A stretch of 64,000 nt of DNA, from the NCBI GenBank assembly GCA_029855935.1, contig JAGSHN010000023.1, forward strand, positions 62,001 through 126,000. Direction: 5' to 3'. This document shows, one piece after another, positions 27,443 to 35,915 of the stretch (its first letter is position 1; each line of letters starts with the position of its first letter). This DNA comes from Candidatus Thorarchaeota archaeon. GTDB taxonomy: Archaea; Asgardarchaeota; Thorarchaeia; Thorarchaeales; Thorarchaeaceae. The notes under the pieces are model-generated. The model worked only from the letters and a program-made list of their open reading frames with translations. It ran no database searches and had not been told where the DNA came from. A program made the position numbers and the translations under genes.

Positions 27443-28942
27443 CTACCACACCCATAGACCAAACAGCTGAAGCAAGACGGCCTGACCGAATACGAAACCG
27501 AGCAGCATAGCCCGCTCCTTGGTGCTCATCCCCGTCCCCGTGATGTAGGTGAGAACGGGAATCAGCAGGAACGGCAGAATGAACATGCAGATTCTTGCTG
27601 TCTCGCCCTTCTTAGGCGTTCCAGCCAGGAACAGAATGGCCAGGGAAATAAGAGCCGCGACGACAAGAGCATATCTCTTGAGCCCCCTCCCATCGCGCCC
27701 TGCCTCATCCCTCATCATCAGGAGGCCTCTGTAGGCGAGGACGGACAGAATCGGGCCAAAGAAGATCATGATGTCCATGACATCCTCTACTCTCGTCACA
27801 ACGTACTCAATCGGATTGGCAAGCAGCGTGAGGCCGTTCGGATTCTCCAGCGAGCTGGCATAGAGAAACGCGTTGATGTAGTTGAAGCCAGTTGCGAGAG
27901 ACAGCAACGCGTATGCCGCAGCAATGCAGGCACTCAACAACAGAGGAAGCCGTATCGACCTCAGGACCTCAACCACACGAGAGACTATGGCACCATCTCT
28001 TGTTCCTGCCAGGGCCTTCAGCGTCTCGAAGGCAAAGAGGAAGAGCACCGCGAACGCGGACAGGAACGTGATGAAGGTGAGCAGGAACAGACAGACAAGA
28101 GATCCTGCAAACGCCACCCTCCGGTCCGGATGAAGATAGAAGTAGGTGAGGCCCAGCACAAGTGTTGCGACAATCGCATAGATGTTCGCAAGATAGTAGG
28201 CCTGAACAGCAGGAAGAAAGAGGTAGAGAAGGGCAGCATAGCCTGCGATGTCCTCGTCGAACAGCTGACGAACCAACCCCTTGAGGAAGACGGCCGAGCC
28301 AGCAGAGGATATGACGCAGATACCGAGAGCAATCATCCCCGGGGAGCCGAACGCAAGGCAGAGAACATAGATCACCAGTACTGCCCCGGGCGGATGAGTC
28401 TGGGCGTGCACCGTTAGCGTGGGTTGGAGTGTCTCGTAGTTGCTGATGAAGTCGATGACGCTGCGGACTCGGACCGCGTCGTTGAAGATCTCGATGGGAC
28501 CGCCTATCGGCTGCACAATACCAATCTCCCAGCCGTGAATCAGACTCGTGGCGATGATGGATATCATTCCGACAGCAGCCGCCAGCCAGGGACTCAGGGA
28601 TATCCGCCCTCGCCTGTGCAGATACACAAGACCAATCACCGCCACAGCCGACACGACAAGAGCGACTACAATCTCCGGAGGGGAGGGAATCACCAGTTGA
28701 CCCCACAGCGGCCAGCTGTTGAATGCCCTGCTACTGTCGCCAGCAGGAGGCGGTCTTGGAGAACCCGAGGGGGGTCGGCGACCGTCAGGCGGCCCTGCGC
28801 GGGCTGGACCCAATAGGATGTGGTAGAAGGCGACAATCAACACGATGCCGAGTGTGACCTTCACGTACGCCCAGATGTTCTCCCTGCTCAGCAGTACACC
28901 GGATTGCGAGTCGCGATGGGCAGGTGCTTCCTCGGCCGTCAT
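27443..28942 (-). CDS. Multipass membrane glycosyltransferase-like protein
   Basis: About ten to twelve hydrophobic helices are seen, with the motif HAQTHPPGAVLVIYVL after a lumenal or extracellular loop, as in integral membrane glycosyltransferases of the GT39/PMT-like type, which move sugars from polyprenyl lipids. A proline-rich segment (PPDGRRPPSGSPRPPP) near residue 55 lies in an outside loop. The protein is 499 residues, with ATG 28942 giving a short cytoplasmic N-terminus. It is preceded on the same strand by a small membrane protein and an HTH regulator, with which it probably forms an operon. The substrate is unknown. Confidence 0.68.
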   Translation of the reverse strand: MTAEEAPAHRDSQSGVLLSRENIWAYVKVTLGIVLIVAFYHILLGPARAGPPDGRRPPSGSPRPPPAGDSSRAFNSWPLWGQLVIPSPPEIVVALVVSAVAVIGLVYLHRRGRISLSPWLAAAVGMISIIATSLIHGWEIGIVQPIGGPIEIFNDAVRVRSVIDFISNYETLQPTLTVHAQTHPPGAVLVIYVLCLAFGSPGMIALGICVISSAGSAVFLKGLVRQLFDEDIAGYAALLYLFLPAVQAYYLANIYAIVATLVLGLTYFYLHPDRRVAFAGSLVCLFLLTFITFLSAFAVLFLFAFETLKALAGTRDGAIVSRVVEVLRSIRLPLLLSACIAAAYALLSLATGFNYINAFLYASSLENPNGLTLLANPIEYVVTRVEDVMDIMIFFGPILSVLAYRGLLMMRDEAGRDGRGLKRYALVVAALISLAILFLAGTPKKGETARICMFILPFLLIPVLTYITGTGMSTKERAMLLGFVFGQAVLLQLFGLWVW

Positions 28943-29025
28943 AGCACGACAGGAATCTCGTGATCACATATACCAGTTTGCCGAAGTCTCTACAGCTCTC
29001 ACCCAAATCTCTCCCAAATCACAGT

Positions 29026-29481
29026 TCAGTCCAGACTTATGTATAGAAACACAGCAAGCGCAACACTGGTGAAGAAGTCCGGAATCAGGACAAACGGCCC
29101 GAGTCCCTGCGCCCGAAATCCGAACACCAAATGCACCAGCGGATTCGAGGCCAGAGCGTACAGAAGGAGAGACACCATCACGAGTATCAGGCCGAGAGTG
29201 AACCGAGTCTTGATCTCCCTATATATGCCCGCGTAGATTGCGGTCAGCGCCAGGACCACAACGATATTGAAGAACGAGAGCAGGGCCTTGAGATTCAGCA
29301 GAACGTTCATCGTGGCCGGATCAGCCAGCGGCGGCGGTCGAGGCTCCTCCTGAGGCGGCGGCAGAACGACACTTGCCAGTACCATACCCAACACTCCCAC
29401 CAGCAGAGCGACCGCAATGATGGCAACAAACCTCATTCGTTTCGAAGACATAGTCCCGCTATCAATCTCCACTGTCATCAC
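29026..29481 (-). CDS. Small four-helix membrane protein
   Basis: Four hydrophobic helices (IIAVALLVGVLGMVLASVVL; FFNIVVVLALTAIYAGI; LGLILVMVSLLLYALAS; DFFTSVALAVFLYISL) surround an outside loop rich in Pro. No family is recognised. The start overlaps the stop of the upstream HTH gene by 20 bases, so the two are co-translated, and the regulator may control this pair and the membrane glycosyltransferase downstream. Archaeal small proteins of this type often accompany HTH regulators, but no function is known. Confidence 0.6.
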   Translation of the reverse strand: MMTVEIDSGTMSSKRMRFVAIIAVALLVGVLGMVLASVVLPPPQEEPRPPPLADPATMNVLLNLKALLSFFNIVVVLALTAIYAGIYREIKTRFTLGLILVMVSLLLYALASNPLVHLVFGFRAQGLGPFVLIPDFFTSVALAVFLYISLD

Positions 29482-29773
29482 CTATACCCCTTTGCCCAAT
29501 TCTCTCCCAAATCTCGGTCAACTTGTCAAAGGAGGCCTCGACCTCCTCAGAGAGGAAATAGAGGGATCCGTAACCGCTCCCCTCCCGAACAACGACCTCG
29601 TGGCGTTCAAGAAACGCCAGATGATGTCGGACTGTCTTGTAGTCCAGACCGAGCAGCTCCGCAAGCTGGTTGGCATTGTAGGGTCGACTGTGAAGAAGGA
29701 ACATAATTCTCGCGCGATTCACACCGCCACGGGTGCCAGCGACAAGCCACCAGAGAAGCTGCTCTATCTTCAT
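29462..29773 (-). CDS. ArsR-like winged-helix transcription regulator
   Basis: The 103-residue protein from ATG 29773 has a winged helix-turn-helix: ARIMFLLHSRPYNANQLAEL, LLGLDYKTVRHHLAFLERHE, then a wing VVVREGSGYGSLYFLSEE. This is the common archaeal type with the HTH near the N-terminus and a C-terminal helix for dimerisation. It lies first in a three-gene unit with two membrane proteins, which it may regulate. A longer start at 29815 would add 14 residues. Confidence 0.8.
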   Translation of the reverse strand: MKIEQLLWWLVAGTRGGVNRARIMFLLHSRPYNANQLAELLGLDYKTVRHHLAFLERHEVVVREGSGYGSLYFLSEEVEASFDKLTEIWERIGQRGIGDDSGD

Positions 29774-30400
29774 CAAGTTCTCTCTCTTCGGGCGGGTATT
29801 ATAGATTCCCACCAAAGTGAGTTCAGACTGGATATCCGGTATCAGCGGTGTTCCTCAGGCCGACAAGCACGACCCAAGAACATAGCTCGTTGACAGTCTA
29901 CGAGAAAGCCCACAATGATAGCCGAGGGCGTCGGTACTCTCATCAATGTCATCTGGGAGCGGGTCAGGCAGGTGTCCCGTAGTTGGAACTGGTGTAGTCT
30001 GGGGTAACCAAGAAAACTCAACGCATACACGCTCAACCACCGGGTGGCAACCAGCGTGCCCTCGGTCTTCGCTTCGAGCGGCTTGTTTCCCCGCTTGCCA
30101 GTTGTCAGTGGCCAGCAGCCTCTCGATAGCCACGAGAAACGTGCGCACATCGGCTATCAGAAGGGGCACGGCTCCCTCAAGAATGTGAGAACGGACGTCA
30201 CAATGCGGGGTGGGAACATACTCGAGCACCTGGTCGGGTGCGACTCGTGCGTACAGTATTTGTTCAGTACGTGACTAGTCGCCATCGCACATTAGGACGA
30301 AGAGATGGTGTTGCGTTCTGTATGATGAGGCGATGCTATCTTTCTTCGAAGGAAGCACAAATCTTATATCCAAAGGTATCCATAGATATCCCGATGTATA
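29774..30400. other. Intergenic stretch, mostly unoccupied
   Basis: No gene is convincing. The right-hand end contains the promoter of the next gene (listed). Confidence 0.45.
30363..30370 (+). promoter_or_regulatory. TATA box for the RHH/membrane pair
   Basis: CTTATATC lies 31 bases upstream of the ATG at 30401, implying a very short or absent leader, as in many archaeal genes. Confidence 0.45.
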
Positions 30401-30691
30401 ATGCGCATACAAAGATCGCGAAAAGAGAAGATCCTCATCACGGTCCCGGAAGACCACTTGCGGATAATAGACGGTCTAGTGGCGCGGGGGGCGGCTCCGA
30501 GCCGAAGCGCACTCATTCAGCAGATCATAGGGGCATTTGTTACAGAGGTCAACAGGATGAAAAACTCCTCATCTCAACTATATGCTCAGCCTCAGACGAT
30601 AGGAAACGCCGTGGAAGCTCTGATTGCGTATTTCTTGTATGTGCTTGGGAAGGCAGCAATTGACGCACTGTTTGGGAGTGACAATCAATGA
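30401..30691 (+). CDS. Ribbon-helix-helix protein with hydrophobic C-terminus
   Basis: The N-terminal third (EKILITVPEDHLRIIDGLVA, then APSRSALIQQIIGAF) follows the CopG/MetJ ribbon-helix-helix pattern. A C-terminal stretch, NAVEALIAYFLYVLGKAAI, could be a membrane or protein-binding helix. It overlaps the next gene by four bases (ATGA), so the two are probably translated together. RHH proteins bind operator DNA as dimers; the membrane-like tail is unusual and may tether it or bind the partner. Confidence 0.6.
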   Translation: MRIQRSRKEKILITVPEDHLRIIDGLVARGAAPSRSALIQQIIGAFVTEVNRMKNSSSQLYAQPQTIGNAVEALIAYFLYVLGKAAIDALFGSDNQ

Positions 30692-31155
30692 GAATGAGAA
30701 ACATTCCGATGCACAGAGACATTGTGATTCCGAAGACAATGATGCCAACGGTTCCACCTGGCTTTGAAAAGACGATACTGGGGGAACCAAAAGGAGCAAT
30801 CGCACAATACAGGGGCCCCGGGAACCTTCACCTACGCGAATACGATGACAGATGGACACTCCATAGAGACTATGGCGACCCACGAACTCTTGGCGGCCTA
30901 ATCATCCATATATTCTTGGATGCGCCCGAGATTGGGATATCTTTGCTCATTGCCGCAGGAACCTTCAAGGAAACATACGAGGCCACAGGGTCAACAACAA
31001 AGGCGCTGACAGAAGCGCTGAAGGTTCTGCCAGTTTCGTATATCGCTCTGCGGACAATCAAGGCACTATTTGAGTATCTGGTTCAGTTGTTTTCATCCGG
31101 CAGTGTTGAATATTCACGACTCAGCCAGAATCCGGCGGTCCGATACGAGTGGTAG
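30688..31155 (+). CDS. Conserved archaeal protein of the QYRGPxxLHxREYxDxW type
   Basis: The central pattern AQYRGPGNLHLREYDD followed by HRDYGDPRTLGG is familiar from short haloarchaeal and other archaeal proteins of unknown role. A hydrophobic segment (GGLIIHIFLDAPEIGISLLI) may be a membrane-associated stretch. The gene begins at ATG 30688 inside the stop of the RHH gene, so the pair forms an operon. An RHH DNA-binding protein with a small partner suggests a toxin-antitoxin or signalling pair, but this is inference. Confidence 0.6.
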   Translation: MRMRNIPMHRDIVIPKTMMPTVPPGFEKTILGEPKGAIAQYRGPGNLHLREYDDRWTLHRDYGDPRTLGGLIIHIFLDAPEIGISLLIAAGTFKETYEATGSTTKALTEALKVLPVSYIALRTIKALFEYLVQLFSSGSVEYSRLSQNPAVRYEW

Positions 31156-31396
31156 CTTTTCAGGATGCACTTGAATTCGCTAAGTGATAGTACAATTCCC
31201 TATCCTCCGGAGAGTCGATGGTGTTCCATAACCATACAAACTCCGACATCTAGTTCCAGTGTGCACTGGCTCTCGCCGACTGCAATGTACTTCTCCTGCG
31301 AGAACGTGAGGGATGCAGAACAGGATTCAGAGAGAGCGGCAAATGACACAGGTGAGGCGTGATGTCGAGGGAGCCAATGGGCAAATCTCTTTCCCA

Positions 31397-31603
31397 TCAT
31401 TCTCTAGAACCGTTCATCGTGCCTTCCTTCCAGTGACTCATCTCCCGATAGACAATACACTCGATTAGATCTTGGGATAGGTAGCTCAGTAGTGAATTGA
31501 TTGTCAGTTTACCACGTGTGCCACGGCTTGCCCACCTTGCCCACATCTTCTGGTAGGAAACCTTGTTGAGGCTGACGTCAAGTTCTTGTCTGTATCTTCC
31601 CAC
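31397..31603 (-). pseudogene. Remnant of a YgjP-like metallopeptidase
   Basis: The sequence VSYQKMWARWASRGTRGKLT, followed by INSLLSYLSQDLIECIVY, follows the YgjP/DUF45 family pattern, but the metal-binding HExxH is YREMSHW, without the first His. A stop follows 14 residues later; in-frame sequence beyond it (WERDLP) resembles the expected continuation. Together with the short length (68 residues, against more than 100) this indicates a dead gene. It directly follows the nucleotidyltransferase below in the same direction and begins just after its stop. Confidence 0.45.
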
Positions 31604-31630
31604 AGCGGTCTTTGCTGTACAAACCGTCGA

Positions 31631-32065
31631 TCAATTGCCATCTCTAATCGACCTCATCACTTGGTCTAGAAACCGGCGCTCGAAGATTGCATAGTCGGGG
31701 TAGTGAATCATCACATCGGCGAGAAACCTCTCCCACGCCCCCTCTCTCGCAAAAAGGACCAGGCCATCCCGTGCAATCTTGTATCTCAGTGACCAGTTTA
31801 CGTCCTCGACAAGAATGACATCGACCCGTTTTTCTGGGCCGTTCAATGCGGACACCAGCTCCATCAACAGCCTCCATCTGTCATCCACCTCGGGCAGGGT
31901 CGTCTTGATGGCAATGTCGGTGTCGCTCAGAGAGTGAGCAGTGCCACGTGCACGGGAGCCGAAGACTGCGATGAACTCTATGCGGTCGCCGCCAATCCGG
32001 AGGATGACATCCCGTATGTTCTTCAAGTCCGGTGGAATTGAACTGGCTGTCTGCGGCTTTGTCAA
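31631..32065 (-). CDS. mntA: MntA-type nucleotidyltransferase, orphan antitoxin-like
   Basis: This 144-residue nucleotidyltransferase has the active-site motif FGSRARGTAHSLSDTDIAI, with an intact GS and DxD pair. Unlike the two modules upstream it has no HepT partner; downstream is only the YgjP remnant. It may be an orphan from a module that lost its toxin. C-terminal helices (MIHYPDYAIFERRFLDQVM) resemble those of other MntA proteins. Start ATG 32065 is used, but a few residues fewer is possible. Confidence 0.8.
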   Translation of the reverse strand: MTKPQTASSIPPDLKNIRDVILRIGGDRIEFIAVFGSRARGTAHSLSDTDIAIKTTLPEVDDRWRLLMELVSALNGPEKRVDVILVEDVNWSLRYKIARDGLVLFAREGAWERFLADVMIHYPDYAIFERRFLDQVMRSIRDGN

Positions 32066-32484
32066 CGAACCTACCCATCTACTGTTTTGACCTCAAGCAT
32101 AAAAAACTGGCTAGGCTAGAATAGGAACGAGAACACCCCAGCAACCCTCGGACCAGAATTGTCAGACAATTACATCCGGGTGCTCCGACAGAGATGTCTG
32201 AATGGAACCCGACACTCCGGAGTGCAAGATCAGCTGTAGATGTTCTGATCGTTCGATGAAGCGTTCTAGATGCAACCTCGTCCCACTTACGATACTTGCC
32301 AGACTGGGATTCCCGATGCCTTTGAAACGTAGGCAGACTCCGAGGATTGAACCGGCCTAACTGGGATTGATGGGGGGCAGGACAGCGTCAACGAGAGCAC
32401 GTCTTGTCCGAGGGCCAACACACCGACAAGCGTGAACCAAGCCACTCTGGTAGCAACAGCGTGCAACTCGCGCAGGAAATACGT
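32066..32484. other. Intergenic stretch, no gene seen
   Basis: No gene, tRNA or repeat could be supported between the nucleotidyltransferase and the TauE/SafE gene. Confidence 0.5.
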
Positions 32485-33240
32485 CTATCCAGCAAGTGCC
32501 TGTATCAGCAAGATTGCTGCAACTGTGAGGAGGACACCGCCGAACACCGCACGCACGTGCCTCGGCCTTGCGTGATGCGCCATTACTCGCGACCCGATCT
32601 GACTCCCCGCAAACACGGCCACTGCACAGGCAATCCAGATGTCCCACTGCGGCTCGGCGGCAAAGACCATATGCGAGATGAAGCTCGACGTCCCCGAGCA
32701 GCTGACGATGAACGCCGATGTCGCTGCTGCAATCTTGGGATCCAGTCCGACGATGTACAGCAGTGGCACCACAAAGCTGCCGCCGCCCCTGCCAATCAGC
32801 CCAGCGATGAGTCCAAGCCCAGCACCACCCATCAGACCAATGGCCATTCTCTCGCGGGACTTGAACTCATCACGCGACGGTCTCCACCCGCTCAGCATCA
32901 GTAGTGCCGCCGCAGCCGTGAACAGCGCGAACACAACCAGCAGGACATCGGTGGGAGCAGCGATATTGAGCAACGTTCCGATGGGTGCAAAGATGACCAT
33001 CGTCAGTCCAAACGGCAGCGCGATTCTCCAGTCGATGAGCCCCCTCCGATGGTATGTCACGGCGGCCGACGAGCTGTTGATCACGTTCAGCAGCATCCCG
33101 AGGGGAATTGCCTGGGTCTTGAAGTCCATCCCGAACCAGAAGAGAATGGGAATGTAGAGCTGGGACCCGCCCATCCCCAACATCGAGAATACAAATGCAA
33201 TCAGAAAGAAGACAATTGGTATCAGGATGGCGTAGTCCAT
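32485..33240 (-). CDS. TauE/SafE-family anion exporter
   Basis: This is an integral membrane transporter of the sulfite exporter TauE/SafE family, which moves sulfur-containing or organic anions. The 251-residue protein has about eight helices in two repeated halves, each beginning with the family's Gly-rich motif: FSMLGMGGSQLYIPIL and GLIGRGGGSFVVPLL. Short loops connect them. ATG 33240 gives a normal length. There is no operon partner. The substrate cannot be told from sequence. Confidence 0.87.
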   Translation of the reverse strand: MDYAILIPIVFFLIAFVFSMLGMGGSQLYIPILFWFGMDFKTQAIPLGMLLNVINSSSAAVTYHRRGLIDWRIALPFGLTMVIFAPIGTLLNIAAPTDVLLVVFALFTAAAALLMLSGWRPSRDEFKSRERMAIGLMGGAGLGLIAGLIGRGGGSFVVPLLYIVGLDPKIAAATSAFIVSCSGTSSFISHMVFAAEPQWDIWIACAVAVFAGSQIGSRVMAHHARPRHVRAVFGGVLLTVAAILLIQALAG

Positions 33241-33589
33241 GCAATCACTGGCTCCTACAATAGCGACTCAGGTTGTCGAGCCCCGGACCGACTAGCGACC
33301 GCTGAGGCCCTGCAGTCGCATTCCGTGCACTGTTCTATTTACATATGCCGCAACTGGCACACTGCCAGATACTTCAGAATACGCGCTGCTGATCCCTGAC
33401 CCAGCAGGCCTATTCGCAAATGGTTTCGCGCTGGCAACGCCCGAGACATTGGCACAGCAGAGTGGTCAGGCCCACAGAGAGTCTACCATCGCAGGGTTCG
33501 CAGTGATACCGCTCATTCTCCATTCTCAGCCAGTCGTACGACGAATCCTTTTAGATGTGACAGACATAGTATGAGGGGAGGGAAGCACG
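33241..33589. other. Intergenic stretch between divergent genes
   Basis: No gene is seen; it presumably holds the divergent promoters of the TauE/SafE gene and the next membrane protein. Confidence 0.45.
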
Positions 33590-34408
33590 TTGGCATCAAG
33601 TCGGACGGCCTTTGGTCTGATCGTGGTGTACGGCATCAGTGTGGTCCTCAGCGCGGCCTTCTCATTGACAAACCCAGAATGGAGTACGGTCGTTCCACTG
33701 CTGGGACTGGAGACGAGATACCACTTCCTTCTCGTGGTCTACGTCATCCCGCTGGTCGTGGGCATTGTCGTCACATATCTCGCGCTCCGTGGAGTGACTC
33801 CTCTCTATCTGAGACTGAGAACGGCAATGGCTGAGGGAGACAGCCGCATCGTCTATGCGCCCCCCACCTCTGACCCAAACGACTCGGATGTCTATCTCAG
33901 GAGGAGCCTTCTCGTGGCGTTCCTTGTTCTTGGGATTCTGTCAATCATCATCCACTACGTCGACCCGCATCTCTTCATGACCGACGCGGACTACGAGATG
34001 TTCGTCCGAGACGTGGGCGACCCAAGGTACGCGCCGCCTGTATCCATCACCCTGGCTGGCCTGTTGATTCCGCTTGCGGTCGCCGTGTGGTCGATAGTCT
34101 GGATCCTGCAGGACTGCAATCTCTACGAGGAGCAGAGAGTCGGAACTGGCGTCGTTGCTGGCGCGACGTATGAGCCTCTGTGGCTTAGACCGGCCAAGTT
34201 CCTGCAGGGATACTCGGGAATCTCGTCGCTGCTCTTCGTGATCTCTATCGCGGCTCTCTTCATCGCGACTGGCGAGTCACTGATGTCCGCAGTATTCACC
34301 ATACTGATACCAATCTTCGCGGTCGTTCAGTGCATTCCTGTCTACCTCTTCTACACCCGCATCGACAGAGGGTTCCTGTTGCAGAGGGCCGAGAGACTCA
34401 GCTCATAG
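33590..34408 (+). CDS. Six-helix membrane protein of unknown function
   Basis: This 272-residue protein has about six to seven transmembrane helices (GLIVVYGISVVLSAAFSL; FLLVVYVIPLVVGIVVTYLA; LVAFLVLGILSIIIHYV and others). No family is recognised. TTG 33590 was chosen because GGGGAGGG lies a few bases upstream. The soluble loops are short. It is followed after 300 bases by another membrane protein in the same direction. Confidence 0.65.
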   Translation: MASSRTAFGLIVVYGISVVLSAAFSLTNPEWSTVVPLLGLETRYHFLLVVYVIPLVVGIVVTYLALRGVTPLYLRLRTAMAEGDSRIVYAPPTSDPNDSDVYLRRSLLVAFLVLGILSIIIHYVDPHLFMTDADYEMFVRDVGDPRYAPPVSITLAGLLIPLAVAVWSIVWILQDCNLYEEQRVGTGVVAGATYEPLWLRPAKFLQGYSGISSLLFVISIAALFIATGESLMSAVFTILIPIFAVVQCIPVYLFYTRIDRGFLLQRAERLSS

Positions 34409-34709
34409 ACCAACAGTCGTCTTGCCGGCGAGACAGTGTCCCGATGTTCCCGCAACCAGATTCCGTGTGTTGTACGGCTCTATCCGCTCATCGACGAGGA
34501 CCACGGACAAGTACAGCAGGAACTCACGGATCACGACCGGGTCCGAATCACCATCGCGCTCCGTCGCCGCCAATGCCTCGCAAGAACGAGGTCCTCTGTT
34601 CATACTCAGGTCTCCAGCAAGAACCAACTCCGATGCCTGCGTGAAGTCCCAGACTACACAGGTCTGGTTGAAACGGGAAGCGGAACTCACCCAATCATAG
34701 CCGTCCGAG
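34409..34709. other. Intergenic stretch, no gene seen
   Basis: Short open frames here on both strands show no family resemblance and overlap one another; nothing supports a gene. Confidence 0.5.
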
Positions 34710-35654
34710 ATGAGTCCTCACAGTCGCAGGCACGACCTCATTGACGTGCCAATATTGAAATTGCCAGAAGACAATACGCTGCTGACTGGCGCGGGAGGAT
34801 CAGTATTGCAAGACTCGGAGAAGCGCGAGGCCATAGGGCTCATAGTCATAGTTGTCTTCACGATGTTGGGCGGAGTCGCTACAGTATTTCTGGTAGTGCC
34901 GCACCTTGCCGACCTCCCGATGTGGGCTGCTGTTGCCATTCTGACAAGTATCGCCTTGGCAATTGTGGGTCTCGGTGCTGGAGCCCTGATTGTCCTGACA
35001 CGCGGGAGCACCGAGTCGAGACGTCCGACAGGAGAGGACGTTGCAAGAGCCATCGCTCTACTCGATAGACTCTGTAACGGGCTGTCACCGCCACTGATCT
35101 CTGACAGCGAGAGAGAGACCTCCATGGAACTGGACCCCTTCTCTGGCGCGGCTGCAGAGGCGACTGTGCGCGTTCTTCTTGCCGCAGACGCCCCTTTATC
35201 GAAATGGTGGGCAGAGGCTGTGCAACGCGAGGTCCCTCACTGGAGGGATGTCATACAGGTACCTGCTGTGGTGACCGATTCGGCGCTTGACGTAAACGAG
35301 GGGTGTGTGATGCTCGTGCTGATTGTTCTCTACGCTGTCTACTCTGCCGTGCAGTTCTTGGTCGGTCCCGCTCTTGCACCAGTCGTTTCTGTAGTCATAA
35401 TTGTTCTCCCTGTCGTTGTCATAGCCGTGGCATGGAGAAGACGGTCTCGGAGGCAATCCGAGATGGGTCTTGATGAACTGAGTTGCATAGGGATTCGCAA
35501 GGTGATTCGTTACGCAGAGAAGCGGATGGAAGAGGAACTGACTGTGTACGTGATTGGAAGATACGACGGCCTGCAGTACACGGAAGAGTTCATCGAGACC
35601 GAGGACAATATGCGACTCACAAGGGCGCTGCTGATCCCGCGGGCGAGGCGGTGA
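34710..35654 (+). CDS. Four-helix membrane protein with soluble middle domain
   Basis: Two N-terminal helices (GLIVIVVFTMLGGVATVFL; WAAVAILTSIALAIVGLGAG) precede a soluble domain of about 120 residues with alternating helices (GAAAEATVRVLLAADAPLSK). Two more helices (VLIVLYAVYSAVQFLVG; VVSVVIIVLPVVVIAVAW) precede a basic C-terminal tail. No family is recognised. The helix-loop-helix-tail arrangement recalls small sensor or protease-like membrane proteins, but no catalytic motif was seen. Confidence 0.6.
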   Translation: MSPHSRRHDLIDVPILKLPEDNTLLTGAGGSVLQDSEKREAIGLIVIVVFTMLGGVATVFLVVPHLADLPMWAAVAILTSIALAIVGLGAGALIVLTRGSTESRRPTGEDVARAIALLDRLCNGLSPPLISDSERETSMELDPFSGAAAEATVRVLLAADAPLSKWWAEAVQREVPHWRDVIQVPAVVTDSALDVNEGCVMLVLIVLYAVYSAVQFLVGPALAPVVSVVIIVLPVVVIAVAWRRRSRRQSEMGLDELSCIGIRKVIRYAEKRMEEELTVYVIGRYDGLQYTEEFIETEDNMRLTRALLIPRARR

Positions 35655-35915
35655 CTATCCGTATTCACCGGGGTCTCAGGACATCTCGATTGCGACCCCC
35701 ATAGGGCATTCTCATAGTGTCTCCCAACCCGGAGGAGAGTCATTCAGAGATGGGCGTACGCCATCCGTCAGTCTTGCAAACGAATGAGTGCTCAGACGCT
35801 TGTGCAAGAGTTATCTTGCCGTTCACATAGACTGCCAGATGTGTTCAGCCGTGAGCTGCGCTTCGCTATCGACAACAGCAGCTGCTCAACACGCCGCGCA
35901 CTGGAGTGAGAAGAG

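Noticed and set aside
29855-30229. 124-codon minus-strand open frame
   Set aside because: No family pattern or start signal, and several overlapping frames are equally long.
32330-32370. tRNA-like TTGAACC box near 32346
   Set aside because: The stems either side do not pair for a tRNA T-arm on either strand.
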